64,000 nucleotides of DNA from Planococcus citri. Lineage: Eukaryota; Arthropoda; Insecta; Hemiptera; Pseudococcidae. Positions 23,521-32,314 of this stretch are shown here, in pieces. Below the pieces are notes generated by a model. It was not told the origin of the DNA and made no database searches. It saw only the letters and a list, made by a program, of their open reading frames with translations. The DNA lies in NCBI RefSeq assembly GCF_950023065.1, contig NC_088678.1, positions 75,549,590-75,613,589 on the forward strand. The letters are read 5' to 3'. Both the position numbers and the translations under genes were made by a program. Within the stretch, counting starts at the first letter, position 1, and every line of letters starts with the position of its first letter.

Positions 23521-26500
23521 TTACTCGCCATCATCAAACGCATCGCCCATTTTCTCAACGTAATTTTCATAAAAAACCACGAACATGATGCGTTGATATG
23601 ATACCAATTTTTCCATGGCTATAAAATTGGCAGTTTTTTTCTTTCGTCGCTTATCACTAGTAGGTGGCGGATTCTTATCATCTTTATCCTTCGCCACTGC
23701 GACCTTCTTCGTGCGATTTCTTTCTTTGTTCTTATCTTTGGCATCTTTGACCAATTTTTTGCCAATATCTGGCACACCTGTTGATCTAATGATGCACTTT
23801 TCGATTTTTTTATTCTCTTTTTCATCCAAGCTGCGTCTGGCATGTTTTTTCAGCTTCTGAAATTCCAGCAGTTTCTTATCTTTATTTTCAGCAGCAAGCT
23901 CTAGCTCTTTCTTGCGAAGTTCGCGAGCCAACTGCCTGGCAGCTCTCTCAGCAGCCTGATTGGGTACCTCCGGGTCTACTACGTCATTTTCATCTTTGAC
24001 TGCGTCATCCTCATGCCTTTCGACCATTTTATGAGTGACTCTCTCTTTAATTTTTTCAATCAGAGGTCTTGTATCTGATTTCGACTGCAATTTGGGGTCA
24101 CTTTTTAGCTTCTCTTGTTGTTCAAGGCTTAGGTACAACGTCATTTGCCTAGCATTTACTATTTGCTCGTCTGCGTCATTTGCGACACTTTTCACACGAT
24201 AGGCGTTGTCACCCACGTGCTTCATAACAATATAGGGCCCAAATCGCTTTGGGAAAAGCTTTTTAGACACCCCTTTGTCATACGAGCTTTGGCGATGCTC
24301 TGTCAGCATGACAAATTCACCCTCTTGATAGCAAACAGGGTCGCCTTTGAGCTTGTAAAAAGCCACCTCATCTTTTGCACGTTGAATCTTTCGTTTTTCA
24401 CGTATATAAGAGAGTAACGCCTGTTGGTCTGTCATGTCATCGACCCTAAGGTCAATGAGCTCCTGCGTATAAACCGCCTTGCGGGCAAGTTTATCTGCGG
24501 CATGATTGTTGCGGTCAAAGCTTCTCGCTGGCGTATGTTTAAGCTCAAAGCTCTCAAATTTCTCCTTAAGCTCCAAAATTTCTTGGAAAATCTCCTTGTG
24601 CACTACTGGCTTTCTGCCGGCATTCTTCCAGTTGTTGGTTTTCCACTTAGCTACGTTGAAATTTATAGCTGTCGTCAGATAACAGGAGTCCGAGAACACT
24701 TTGCCTTTTCTAACGCCAATTTTGAGCATCAGCTTCATCGCTGTACTCAACGCAATCGCCTCCGCGAGGTTATTAGCGTTTCTATATCTAGGGTGGCTAA
24801 TCCGCTCAGATATGTTGAAGTCACCTGAGGGTGTCCAAGCCACACCTATTCCAGCTATGGCATCACTGGAACCATTATTGGAGCAAGCTCCATCTACGGC
24901 AGCCCAGTGATAGCCATCTTCGTCTTTGATGAGTTTAGCTAAGTCAATGGGTTTTTCCAAAAACTCAGCACTGGTAACAGAATTAGGATTTTTGTCAAGC
25001 TGCTCCTGCTGCAGCTTTTTGAGCAGGAATTGAGGATTCAATTTAGCAGGCTTGACTGGCAACAGTGCAGCGAATTTGTCTTCGATGCCCCATACGTCAT
25101 TGGGTTTAACCCCCAACTCCGTAGGGGTGTTGTTTATCTCAGACTCAATTCTTTCGACATACTTGTGCCACCCATGATGAGTGTACTCGTCGTCTTCTGC
25201 GTCATTGTTGAGTTTAACTCTCAACCTGTCGCCAATGATTCTCATAGTGCGTTCAACAAGTGATGACTGGGGGTTATAGGTGGTAGTATGACCCACTTTG
25301 ACATCGTGACTTTTTAGCATATCATTCCAGTCAGCACTCCTGAACTGCGTCCCATTGTCAGTTATTACCTTTCTGACCTTATGACCTGCGGCTTCAATGT
25401 CAAGCAATACCATTTCCATGGCTTCGACAACTTCGTCAGCTGGAATTTTTTCCAGTGGAAGAATCCACACTTTTCCAGTGAAGACACACTTCGCCACGAA
25501 AAGGTACTTCGGCTCACCAGCCTTGTTGGCTATTGGACCGCAAAGGTCAGCTGAAATAACGTCGGCAATCGTAAAAGCCTCAATTTGAGAGAATTGGAGC
25601 CTTTTTTTCTCACTATAGCCCTTGTTCGACCTGCAAGTTATGCACTCACTTGTTATTATTCTCGTGATCTTCGTGATATTTGGAGAATAATAATACCGCT
25701 TGAACACAGCTTCCAGCTTATGGGCACCAATGTGTCCATAAATTTCGTGGAAATACACAATGGTATCCCTAAACAGCTCATTCGGCATAACTGGTATTCT
25801 GGAGCCATCCATGAACTTACGATATAGGACTTCGAGTCCGTTTTCCTTGACTACGGCATACTTTGCCATTAATTTCTTTTTCGAGTCAAGTTGTTTGGCG
25901 TTCATATCAAGTTCATTGGCGCACAGCTTACGCCTGATCTTTGTGCACATTCTATCTTTATCCTGGAAAATGTCAATGCGCCTAAGATGTTCAACAATTT
26001 CGTCTTTGACAAGTTCAACAAATGTGCACCTCTGCGGCACCATATTAGTCCAGTTGGTATCGTACAACGTCAATTCTGGAGCCTGGACTCCATACCACGC
26101 ACCTCTGACCTTATGCTTAAGGTCATAAGTGACGTCATAGCAATTCAGCTCCGTGATCCAGCCAGCTGCTTTCCGATGCACTTTGGCTAAAGTGCTGAAC
26201 TTGTGCACGACTGACTGGAGGTCACACCTGACATGTATACGACTGCCATGCAGCCATAGCTGGAGTTTGTCAATGGCTCTTATCAGTGAGTACATCTCAC
26301 GCTCAATCAGAGTATAGTTCTTCTGATGAGGCTTAAAAGAGCTACTTGTGAACATAATGACCTTATCTTCGCCATTTACGTTCTGATATAGGCAGCCATT
26401 CATTGAATCGTCAGTGGCAAAGGTGTCTAAGTGTAGGTCAACGCCTTTGACAGGTGCCATAATTTTGAATTCTCGAGAGAATTCCACTGTCAACTTGTCA

Positions 26501-29154
26501 ACTGCGTCTTCGTGCACCTCTGTCCAGATGAATGGCACTCCTTTCCTCGTCAAATCATACAGTGGCTTCACAATATCTTGGTAGCCTTCGATAAAACGGC
26601 TATAAATTCCAGTTAACCCAATTAACTGGAGAACTTCACGTATGTTTTTCAATTTCACTTTACCTGTACGTGGGTTGGTCTTTTTCTTGATGTGTGCCAA
26701 GTAGCCATCTATTTTCTTGCTTTGTTTAGCAATGACACCTGTTGACAGGTTGTACCCAAGATGGTCTGTAGACTTGGCAAAAAATTTACACTTATTGGGG
26801 TTAAGTTTGAGTCCATACTCACGCAGAATAGTAAAGACCAAGATGAGCAGCCTCAGCATCTCTTGGAAGGTCAGTGACCTTAAGAGTAAATCATCGACAT
26901 ACTTCGTCACTCCGGCCATATCAGGTATGATTTTATTGATCATTTTCACGAACTCTGCCGAAGAAATTTTCAGGCCATATGGCAGCCTTACGAACTGATA
27001 GGTCCTGCCATCAACCTGAAATCCACGGTACTTTCGAGATTTTTTACTCAACACTAGCTGCCAAAAGGCAGTGGTGAAATCTAATGAAGAGAAAAACTTC
27101 GCCAAACCGTCTGTTGTAATTATTCGATCCAACAGACCAGCTGTGTTGTAATTAGCTTCTAACAGTGGATTAAGCTCGACAGGGTTTAGGCATAATCTCA
27201 CGCTGCCATCTTTTTTTTCATTTGGCACCAACGGGTTGATGTACGTGGTGTCAGATGGCTCTGCGACACCTAACTCAATCATCTCAAAAAGAGCTCTCCT
27301 GATCTTATCAAGCTGCTTGTTCGAGGGGTTGTAATTAGGTCCGTGAAATTTGCGAATATTATCCGGGTCAATGAACTGTAACTCGACCTCCGGACCTGTA
27401 TACTTGCCAGGATAGCGACTGAAGATGTCATCAAACTCAAGAAGCTCCTTGAGTGCTTCGTCCAACTCAGCCTTGGTAATTCGTCCTTCTCTCACTGCCT
27501 CGCCTAAAAATCTTTTGAGGTTTTTCTCAAAAATATCAGCTCCGTCATCTTTAGGCAGCCCTTCCTTACGGAAGAAATTAGCAAGGTCAGCTCGAGCCAC
27601 AATTTCAATACATTTGGCAGCATCATCGCCAATAATTTCAGTCTCCTTAGAATACAATTCGTCATCTTTGTATTCTTCTCTTTTGGCAAAAGCTAGGTCT
27701 TCACTAAGTTTGGTGCCAGGTGGCTTACAAGTTGCCTTACCTGCATCTACGTCAATCGAAATTTTCAGCTTTTCCAGAGACTGTTGCCCTAGTAACATTA
27801 TTCGGTTGTCACCAGGCATGACAAAGAATGGCACTTTCAACTTATGCCTGCCAAATTTCAAGGGCAGCACAAGTACTTTCTGCCAAGTTCTAACAACACG
27901 ATTATCAGCTAAACGACACTGCATAACTTTTTTCAGAAAAATAAAATCTATTTTACTACGATAATCTTTAATTAATTTATTGGCAGACACTTCGCTTATG
28001 ATATTAGGGGTTGCCCCAGAATCAAGCTGAGTATACAACAAAATATCTGCAAACCTTAGAGGAACGACACAGGTCTTAGATTTATCCAAATTTTCAATTT
28101 GGCTCCTCACTAGAGGATCTATCGTCTCTAAGTCAGTCCGCCTTTCGTCAATGATGTCACTTTTCAGCGGATCAATCGCCTGTTTGACATCTTCATGTTT
28201 CTTAGCTCCCAGTTGTGCACTCACTTTCTGTGCATCAGTCAGGCAGCTATCAGATGGCACTTGCACAATGGTTTCCGGCACTACGTCATCTTTGTGTTCT
28301 TCTTGCTTCTTTTTCCAGGCTTCGCAGGCGGCTACAGCTTTCTTATGCCAATCGGGTGTCAGTCTGACATCTAATGATGCCAATTCTTGGATCACTTTGG
28401 CAACAGATCTCGTTGTTGCATCTTTCGGCATCTTCGACTTAGTTGTTTCAAGTAACTTCTTCTTAGTCACTAGGTAATGTTCTCCGTCTTCCCCATCTGT
28501 GACAACTTCAGCTTCTGTGCTTATGGCTTTTATGACACGTACGTCATCATGATCAAACACCGATTTTTTGCGCTTGAACTGATGATTATGGCATTTTTTC
28601 AACTCGAAAAATAATTCTTCTTTGCCTGCGTCATTTGGCACATAGCCTCTCGGTTGTTTGAGGAGTTTGTTGCCACGTGTCACCAGTCTGCCTTTATGAT
28701 CAGGCTGAAATTTCAGCCTGCCATCGTCTACTTTCGCCAATCTGACAAAAACTGCGGCAGGTGACCACCAAAGGGTGACCGAGCGATTGTTACACACCTC
28801 TTCGAAGATTCTACGCCAAGCAAAGTAACGCTTTGCTGACACCCCTTTTTCGCCTTTGGTGCGAGGGTATACTACTGGAAAAAGCAATTTTATGGTTTTT
28901 ACACCTTTGGCTCTCAGTGCCACAATGACACTGCGAATCAAACGCCTTAAATGGTTGTCACGTAAGTTACCATAATTCAGCTCGTAGGTGCCTAACGACA
29001 CAATCACTTTGTCTTTAACAAACACACGTTTTTTTATGTGCTCTAAGACAGTAGCTATGGTGCAGTGACCACTGATTTTTTCGCCATCGAATCTAGGTAT
29101 TTCAGTCTCACCATCGTATTTTGGTCTATTAGTTCTGATGTATTGAGCGAACAT
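23521..29154 (-). CDS. Pol polyprotein: SGNH-like, PR, RT, dead RNase H, IN with embedded second RNase H
   Basis: The 1877-aa frame encodes the enzymes that copy element RNA to DNA and integrate it. Domains in order: a degenerate SGNH-hydrolase-like domain (about 1-170, GTYEL at 55-59; its first strand with IIGD is encoded just upstream of the Met); aspartic protease (DSGA at 378-381, LLGQQSL near 454); reverse transcriptase (D692, YVDD at 752-755); a first RNase H (about 898-1025) with TFAT where TDAS is expected (F912) and no final ADALS motif; integrase zinc finger (H1136, H1141, C1171, C1174) and core (D1203, D1266, E1301); a second RNase H (about 1413-1562) with D1421, E1465, D1489, H1540 and D1554; GPY/F module (RFGPY at 1637-1641); and a K/E-rich tail. 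The Met is only the first in frame. Expression is most likely by -1 frameshift from gag, whose stop lies 71 bases upstream. Confidence 0.95.
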   Translation of the reverse strand: MFAQYIRTNRPKYDGETEIPRFDGEKISGHCTIATVLEHIKKRVFVKDKVIVSLGTYELNYGNLRDNHLRRLIRSVIVALRAKGVKTIKLLFPVVYPRTKGEKGVSAKRYFAWRRIFEEVCNNRSVTLWWSPAAVFVRLAKVDDGRLKFQPDHKGRLVTRGNKLLKQPRGYVPNDAGKEELFFELKKCHNHQFKRKKSVFDHDDVRVIKAISTEAEVVTDGEDGEHYLVTKKKLLETTKSKMPKDATTRSVAKVIQELASLDVRLTPDWHKKAVAACEAWKKKQEEHKDDVVPETIVQVPSDSCLTDAQKVSAQLGAKKHEDVKQAIDPLKSDIIDERRTDLETIDPLVRSQIENLDKSKTCVVPLRFADILLYTQLDSGATPNIISEVSANKLIKDYRSKIDFIFLKKVMQCRLADNRVVRTWQKVLVLPLKFGRHKLKVPFFVMPGDNRIMLLGQQSLEKLKISIDVDAGKATCKPPGTKLSEDLAFAKREEYKDDELYSKETEIIGDDAAKCIEIVARADLANFFRKEGLPKDDGADIFEKNLKRFLGEAVREGRITKAELDEALKELLEFDDIFSRYPGKYTGPEVELQFIDPDNIRKFHGPNYNPSNKQLDKIRRALFEMIELGVAEPSDTTYINPLVPNEKKDGSVRLCLNPVELNPLLEANYNTAGLLDRIITTDGLAKFFSSLDFTTAFWQLVLSKKSRKYRGFQVDGRTYQFVRLPYGLKISSAEFVKMINKIIPDMAGVTKYVDDLLLRSLTFQEMLRLLILVFTILREYGLKLNPNKCKFFAKSTDHLGYNLSTGVIAKQSKKIDGYLAHIKKKTNPRTGKVKLKNIREVLQLIGLTGIYSRFIEGYQDIVKPLYDLTRKGVPFIWTEVHEDAVDKLTVEFSREFKIMAPVKGVDLHLDTFATDDSMNGCLYQNVNGEDKVIMFTSSSFKPHQKNYTLIEREMYSLIRAIDKLQLWLHGSRIHVRCDLQSVVHKFSTLAKVHRKAAGWITELNCYDVTYDLKHKVRGAWYGVQAPELTLYDTNWTNMVPQRCTFVELVKDEIVEHLRRIDIFQDKDRMCTKIRRKLCANELDMNAKQLDSKKKLMAKYAVVKENGLEVLYRKFMDGSRIPVMPNELFRDTIVYFHEIYGHIGAHKLEAVFKRYYYSPNITKITRIITSECITCRSNKGYSEKKRLQFSQIEAFTIADVISADLCGPIANKAGEPKYLFVAKCVFTGKVWILPLEKIPADEVVEAMEMVLLDIEAAGHKVRKVITDNGTQFRSADWNDMLKSHDVKVGHTTTYNPQSSLVERTMRIIGDRLRVKLNNDAEDDEYTHHGWHKYVERIESEINNTPTELGVKPNDVWGIEDKFAALLPVKPAKLNPQFLLKKLQQEQLDKNPNSVTSAEFLEKPIDLAKLIKDEDGYHWAAVDGACSNNGSSDAIAGIGVAWTPSGDFNISERISHPRYRNANNLAEAIALSTAMKLMLKIGVRKGKVFSDSCYLTTAINFNVAKWKTNNWKNAGRKPVVHKEIFQEILELKEKFESFELKHTPARSFDRNNHAADKLARKAVYTQELIDLRVDDMTDQQALLSYIREKRKIQRAKDEVAFYKLKGDPVCYQEGEFVMLTEHRQSSYDKGVSKKLFPKRFGPYIVMKHVGDNAYRVKSVANDADEQIVNARQMTLYLSLEQQEKLKSDPKLQSKSDTRPLIEKIKERVTHKMVERHEDDAVKDENDVVDPEVPNQAAERAARQLARELRKKELELAAENKDKKLLEFQKLKKHARRSLDEKENKKIEKCIIRSTGVPDIGKKLVKDAKDKNKERNRTKKVAVAKDKDDKNPPPTSDKRRKKKTANFIAMEKLVSYQRIMFVVFYENYVEKMGDAFDDGE

Positions 29155-29225
29155 ATCGCCGATTATGTCAAATTCGGGGTAGGGGAGCTCCTGGTCAGGG
29201 GGAGCTGTGGCGGTTACGCCTGCGT

Positions 29226-32006
29226 CTAACTGTCGTTTAAAGACTCATCTGATTCGTAATCGCCATCAGATGTGTCAGAAGCATCCGACATTAAATCATC
29301 AGAGTTAATTTCTGGGCCAGGATTGAGGTCAACGAACTCGCCATCTGCTCGATTAACTCTGCCGCCATCTTGCCTCCTGTCTTTTCTGGAATCTTTCTTA
29401 CGATCATTTTCTTTACTTTTTGATCCAGATCCGGAAGCACCTTGATCGTTATTGCGCTTATCGCGTTTATCATCACGATTTCTATCATCTCTGCGCTTAT
29501 GATCGTCTTTCTTCTTACGATCATCATACTTCTTGGATGCCCCAGTGGCACCACGATCGTCGTTGCTACGTCTGTCACGTCGTGTGTCACTTGAGGCACG
29601 TCTGTCGTCATAAGATGCCGATCTACCGCCATTTTTCTTGCTATAGCCAGATTGACGACTGTCATTCGACTGACTGTAGGTACGTTTCTGCGTCGCTGAA
29701 GAGGACCTCTGCCTGTAACGGTTGTTGAACTCTTCGTTCTTCGTAAGTTCAATTAAGCGCCTAGCGAACAGCAAAATACTATTGCGCTCAGCACTCGTCA
29801 CTCGGCACTGCAACATTTCATGCAATTTTTGGTAAACTGCATTGATGATCATCCACTCAGTTGCTTCAACATTTGACAACACTCTAATCCATCTTAAAGC
29901 AATCGACGCCATATTAACGGATGAGTAGGCAGGTATGGTCAATGACCTGACATGAGTCATGGCATTTTCCTGTCTCTGCTGACTCCATGTTGTCTGCAAA
30001 AATGACCTACGCAACTCTACGTAATTCTTGATCGAAGTACTGCTCATCAGCCAGGTGGCAGCTGACGAGTGGGTGACCAATTTTCGGAACATACTGCAAT
30101 AAAGCGACTCCGACTCCTGCATGCTATCCATAGCCTCTTCGAACTGGCGTACGAATAGATGTGGCTCATATTGCATACCTTCATTGTACTCGATACTCAA
30201 GGCAGTCAGCGTCTGCAATCTCAACGGTGTATAGCCGGCTGCATAATCGATATTGTCGTTTAATGGCTCAAACGCCAATCGCATGCCAAGCTCGACATAT
30301 TGATTCACTTCATGATCAATAGCAACTTGTTGCTGTTGCTCCGGCTGCGGCACACTGCGCTGTGTCACATCTGAGCTACGACCTGACGACATTTGGGGCG
30401 GCTGAGACTGTTGAGGTCTCGCCGAAGGTCCATGTTGCCACCTTTCTGGTATGTCATTCCACACAGAATGGCTATTCGTACCAAATTGGCGGGCATCGGG
30501 TGGCTGCGCGATGTTCTCTGGAATATTGCTCATGTTACTTACATGAGTACGCGGTTGAGAACGTGATCTCTCTTCGTCATTCCGCGTAAGGTGCGCGAGC
30601 CTATTTTCTAAGTCAAGGATTCGCTGGTTCATGACTTGCATAAGTCCAGCTTCTCTGATTCTCGCCTCTCGCTCAGCTCTAAGCTCATTTGCGAGATTAG
30701 CAACGTTATTCATCGTCTGAGTCAAATTCTCGCCGTGATTACGCTGATCAGTGGTCAGCTGATCCCTTAGCTGGTCATGACGAGTCCTCCAGGTTCGACC
30801 GACCTCTCTTAAAGCACTCATCTGTTGTTGAGTAACTTGGTTCAATGTATTATGAACATCACCCAAGTCGCCACGCGTCTGAGACAAATATGCTTCGACA
30901 TTTTCAACCCTATTACTGATCAACTCGCAGTTGTCACGTAAAGAAGGAATACTTTCGTCAACATAAGCCTCTAGCGACACATTCGGCTGTCTATTTTGCA
31001 CACGAACCAGCTGGTACTCAACTGACTGTTGTACAGGCCTAAAGTCATAAGTACGCCATTCGCGCTGTTGTGCATTTGTGGCACTCGGCGCCACGCGTGT
31101 GTTAACATTTACACCTGCGACAGATTGAGTATTCGTCTGTGTGTACACAGGAGGGGGTCCGACCGAATAGGGCGGAGGAGGTTCGTCTCTGACATAAGCG
31201 GGAGGAGGGTCAGCTTCCCTCAAATTACGAAACGCTGGGAGAGTACCAATTGGCACCTCTCTGGTATTGATATGCTGAGGAATGACTCTCGAGTTGTCAA
31301 CTCCCAGCTCACGTGAGCGTTGCGAAATTTCGCGTATCACTTCCGCTTCCAAATCTGAGTCAGAATCATCTTCGACAATTGGTCTATTATTTGGCTCAGG
31401 GTTCGTATTTGAGCCATTTGTAAATAAAATAGACCTTGGGTCACCAATCATACGATCAAGTGCACTGGGTGCACGACTGGTTTGACCATTTGACAAGCGA
31501 CTGCTTGTCGACACATTTAGGTTTGATTGGCCGACTGTCACCTGGGTGTCAGCCTGACCATGACTAGCCGATATGTTGTTAACTGAATTAGAGCTTTCTA
31601 CTCGTCTAAAGCCCATAGCTTGTCCATCGCCGGTACTCTGGTGGTTTTGAGCACCTGTGTTCGAATTTCCAGACACAACAAGGTTGGACAGAGCTTGCTC
31701 CATGTCCAAACTCGCTTGATCTGCATCCAGCTGCGACTGTACTTGCCCCGAGTCCGCCAAATTTCTCACAGAGTCAGAATTATTATTCCTGCGTCTGTGA
31801 AAAGTGTCGTGTAACCTTTCGTTACAAGCTACCGCGGCAGATCTTTGAACTCGAGGTATTTGAGACGAGGTAGGACTATTCGATCGAGTATTACTGGTGT
31901 TTGAACCAATACTGCGTCTATACTCAGTCAACTGATCTAAATTGTTATTTTGTACTCCAGGTTGCCTACCGCGTCCTACGGCACCGTTAGCGGTGTTGCC
32001 ACTCAT
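29226..32006 (-). CDS. Gag-like structural polyprotein
   Basis: This 926-aa frame should form the particle that packages element RNA. Seen in order: a long Ser/Asn/Gln-rich disordered N-terminus (1-260); three PPxY motifs (PPAY 268-271, PPPY 277-280, PPVY 285-288), the kind of late motif that binds NEDD4-family WW domains; a predicted coiled coil (about 360-475); a Pro/Gln-rich linker; a helical capsid-like region (about 566-760, with FVRQFEEAMDSM and ATWLMS); and a tail rich in RD, KD and KK dipeptides (about 765-880). No CCHC zinc knuckle is present, so that tail may replace it for RNA binding. An acidic C-terminus follows, preceded by a 2A-like NPGP at 895-898. Assignment as gag rests on position and architecture; I see no strong family signature. 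Confidence 0.88.
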   Translation of the reverse strand: MSGNTANGAVGRGRQPGVQNNNLDQLTEYRRSIGSNTSNTRSNSPTSSQIPRVQRSAAVACNERLHDTFHRRRNNNSDSVRNLADSGQVQSQLDADQASLDMEQALSNLVVSGNSNTGAQNHQSTGDGQAMGFRRVESSNSVNNISASHGQADTQVTVGQSNLNVSTSSRLSNGQTSRAPSALDRMIGDPRSILFTNGSNTNPEPNNRPIVEDDSDSDLEAEVIREISQRSRELGVDNSRVIPQHINTREVPIGTLPAFRNLREADPPPAYVRDEPPPPYSVGPPPVYTQTNTQSVAGVNVNTRVAPSATNAQQREWRTYDFRPVQQSVEYQLVRVQNRQPNVSLEAYVDESIPSLRDNCELISNRVENVEAYLSQTRGDLGDVHNTLNQVTQQQMSALREVGRTWRTRHDQLRDQLTTDQRNHGENLTQTMNNVANLANELRAEREARIREAGLMQVMNQRILDLENRLAHLTRNDEERSRSQPRTHVSNMSNIPENIAQPPDARQFGTNSHSVWNDIPERWQHGPSARPQQSQPPQMSSGRSSDVTQRSVPQPEQQQQVAIDHEVNQYVELGMRLAFEPLNDNIDYAAGYTPLRLQTLTALSIEYNEGMQYEPHLFVRQFEEAMDSMQESESLYCSMFRKLVTHSSAATWLMSSTSIKNYVELRRSFLQTTWSQQRQENAMTHVRSLTIPAYSSVNMASIALRWIRVLSNVEATEWMIINAVYQKLHEMLQCRVTSAERNSILLFARRLIELTKNEEFNNRYRQRSSSATQKRTYSQSNDSRQSGYSKKNGGRSASYDDRRASSDTRRDRRSNDDRGATGASKKYDDRKKKDDHKRRDDRNRDDKRDKRNNDQGASGSGSKSKENDRKKDSRKDRRQDGGRVNRADGEFVDLNPGPEINSDDLMSDASDTSDGDYESDESLNDS
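29235..29241 (-). promoter_or_regulatory. Probable -1 ribosomal frameshift site (T TTA AAC)
   Basis: On the minus strand the gag codons TCT TTA AAC place the heptamer T TTA AAC in the exact X XXY YYZ register. It lies four codons before the TAG stop. The -1 frame is open from a TGA just upstream of the heptamer right through into pol, so one slip yields Gag-Pol. Downstream, a short GGCG/CGCC stem and an AGCTCC/GGAGCT stem could act as the stimulator. This heptamer is one of the most efficient known; function here is inferred. Confidence 0.8.
29313..29336 (-). other. 2A-like motif in Gag (FVDLNPGP)
   Basis: Gag residues 891-898 read FVDLNPGP. The ribosome-skipping 2A consensus is D-V/I-E-x-N-P-G-P, so NPGP and the Val match, while Glu is replaced by Asp and the leading Asp by Phe. 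It lies just upstream of the frameshift site, where cotranslational separation of Gag from Pol would make sense. Activity is uncertain because of the two substitutions. Confidence 0.35.
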
Positions 32007-32314
32007 AGCAACTGGAATACTGCGACAAATTCAGGTAAGTTAGTGCTATGTAGGGGTCCGTGACCTCCTACACAACTTTCGCTGCAGGTAAAAACCTGCA
32101 CTCGACTGTCACCCGGGTGTCAGTTGACACACAAGTGAGAAACACCACTTAACGTTATAACACTTTAAAACGAACGTTAACACTCGCGGAAATCGATTAC
32201 ATCGCGAGAAACGAACAATAAACGTAATAAAAAACGAGACAAAGTAAACAAGCACTGACTAACCTGCGTAAACGTGTGGTTTGCTGGAAATAAATCTCCA
32301 GGAGACCCCAACCG
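32007..32314 (-). promoter_or_regulatory. 5' leader with compact hairpins
   Basis: This is the untranslated leader between the primer site and gag. Two strong palindromes stand out: TGCAGGT-AAAA-ACCTGCA at 32083-32100, and CACCCGGGTG at 32110-32119. GC-rich palindromes in a retroelement leader are the usual form of RNA dimerisation or packaging signals. That role is inferred from position and symmetry alone. Confidence 0.4.

Noticed and set aside
27425..27964. 179-codon plus-strand frame opposite pol
   Set aside because: It is Ser/Leu-rich antisense of a well-supported coding region with clear enzymatic motifs on the other strand.
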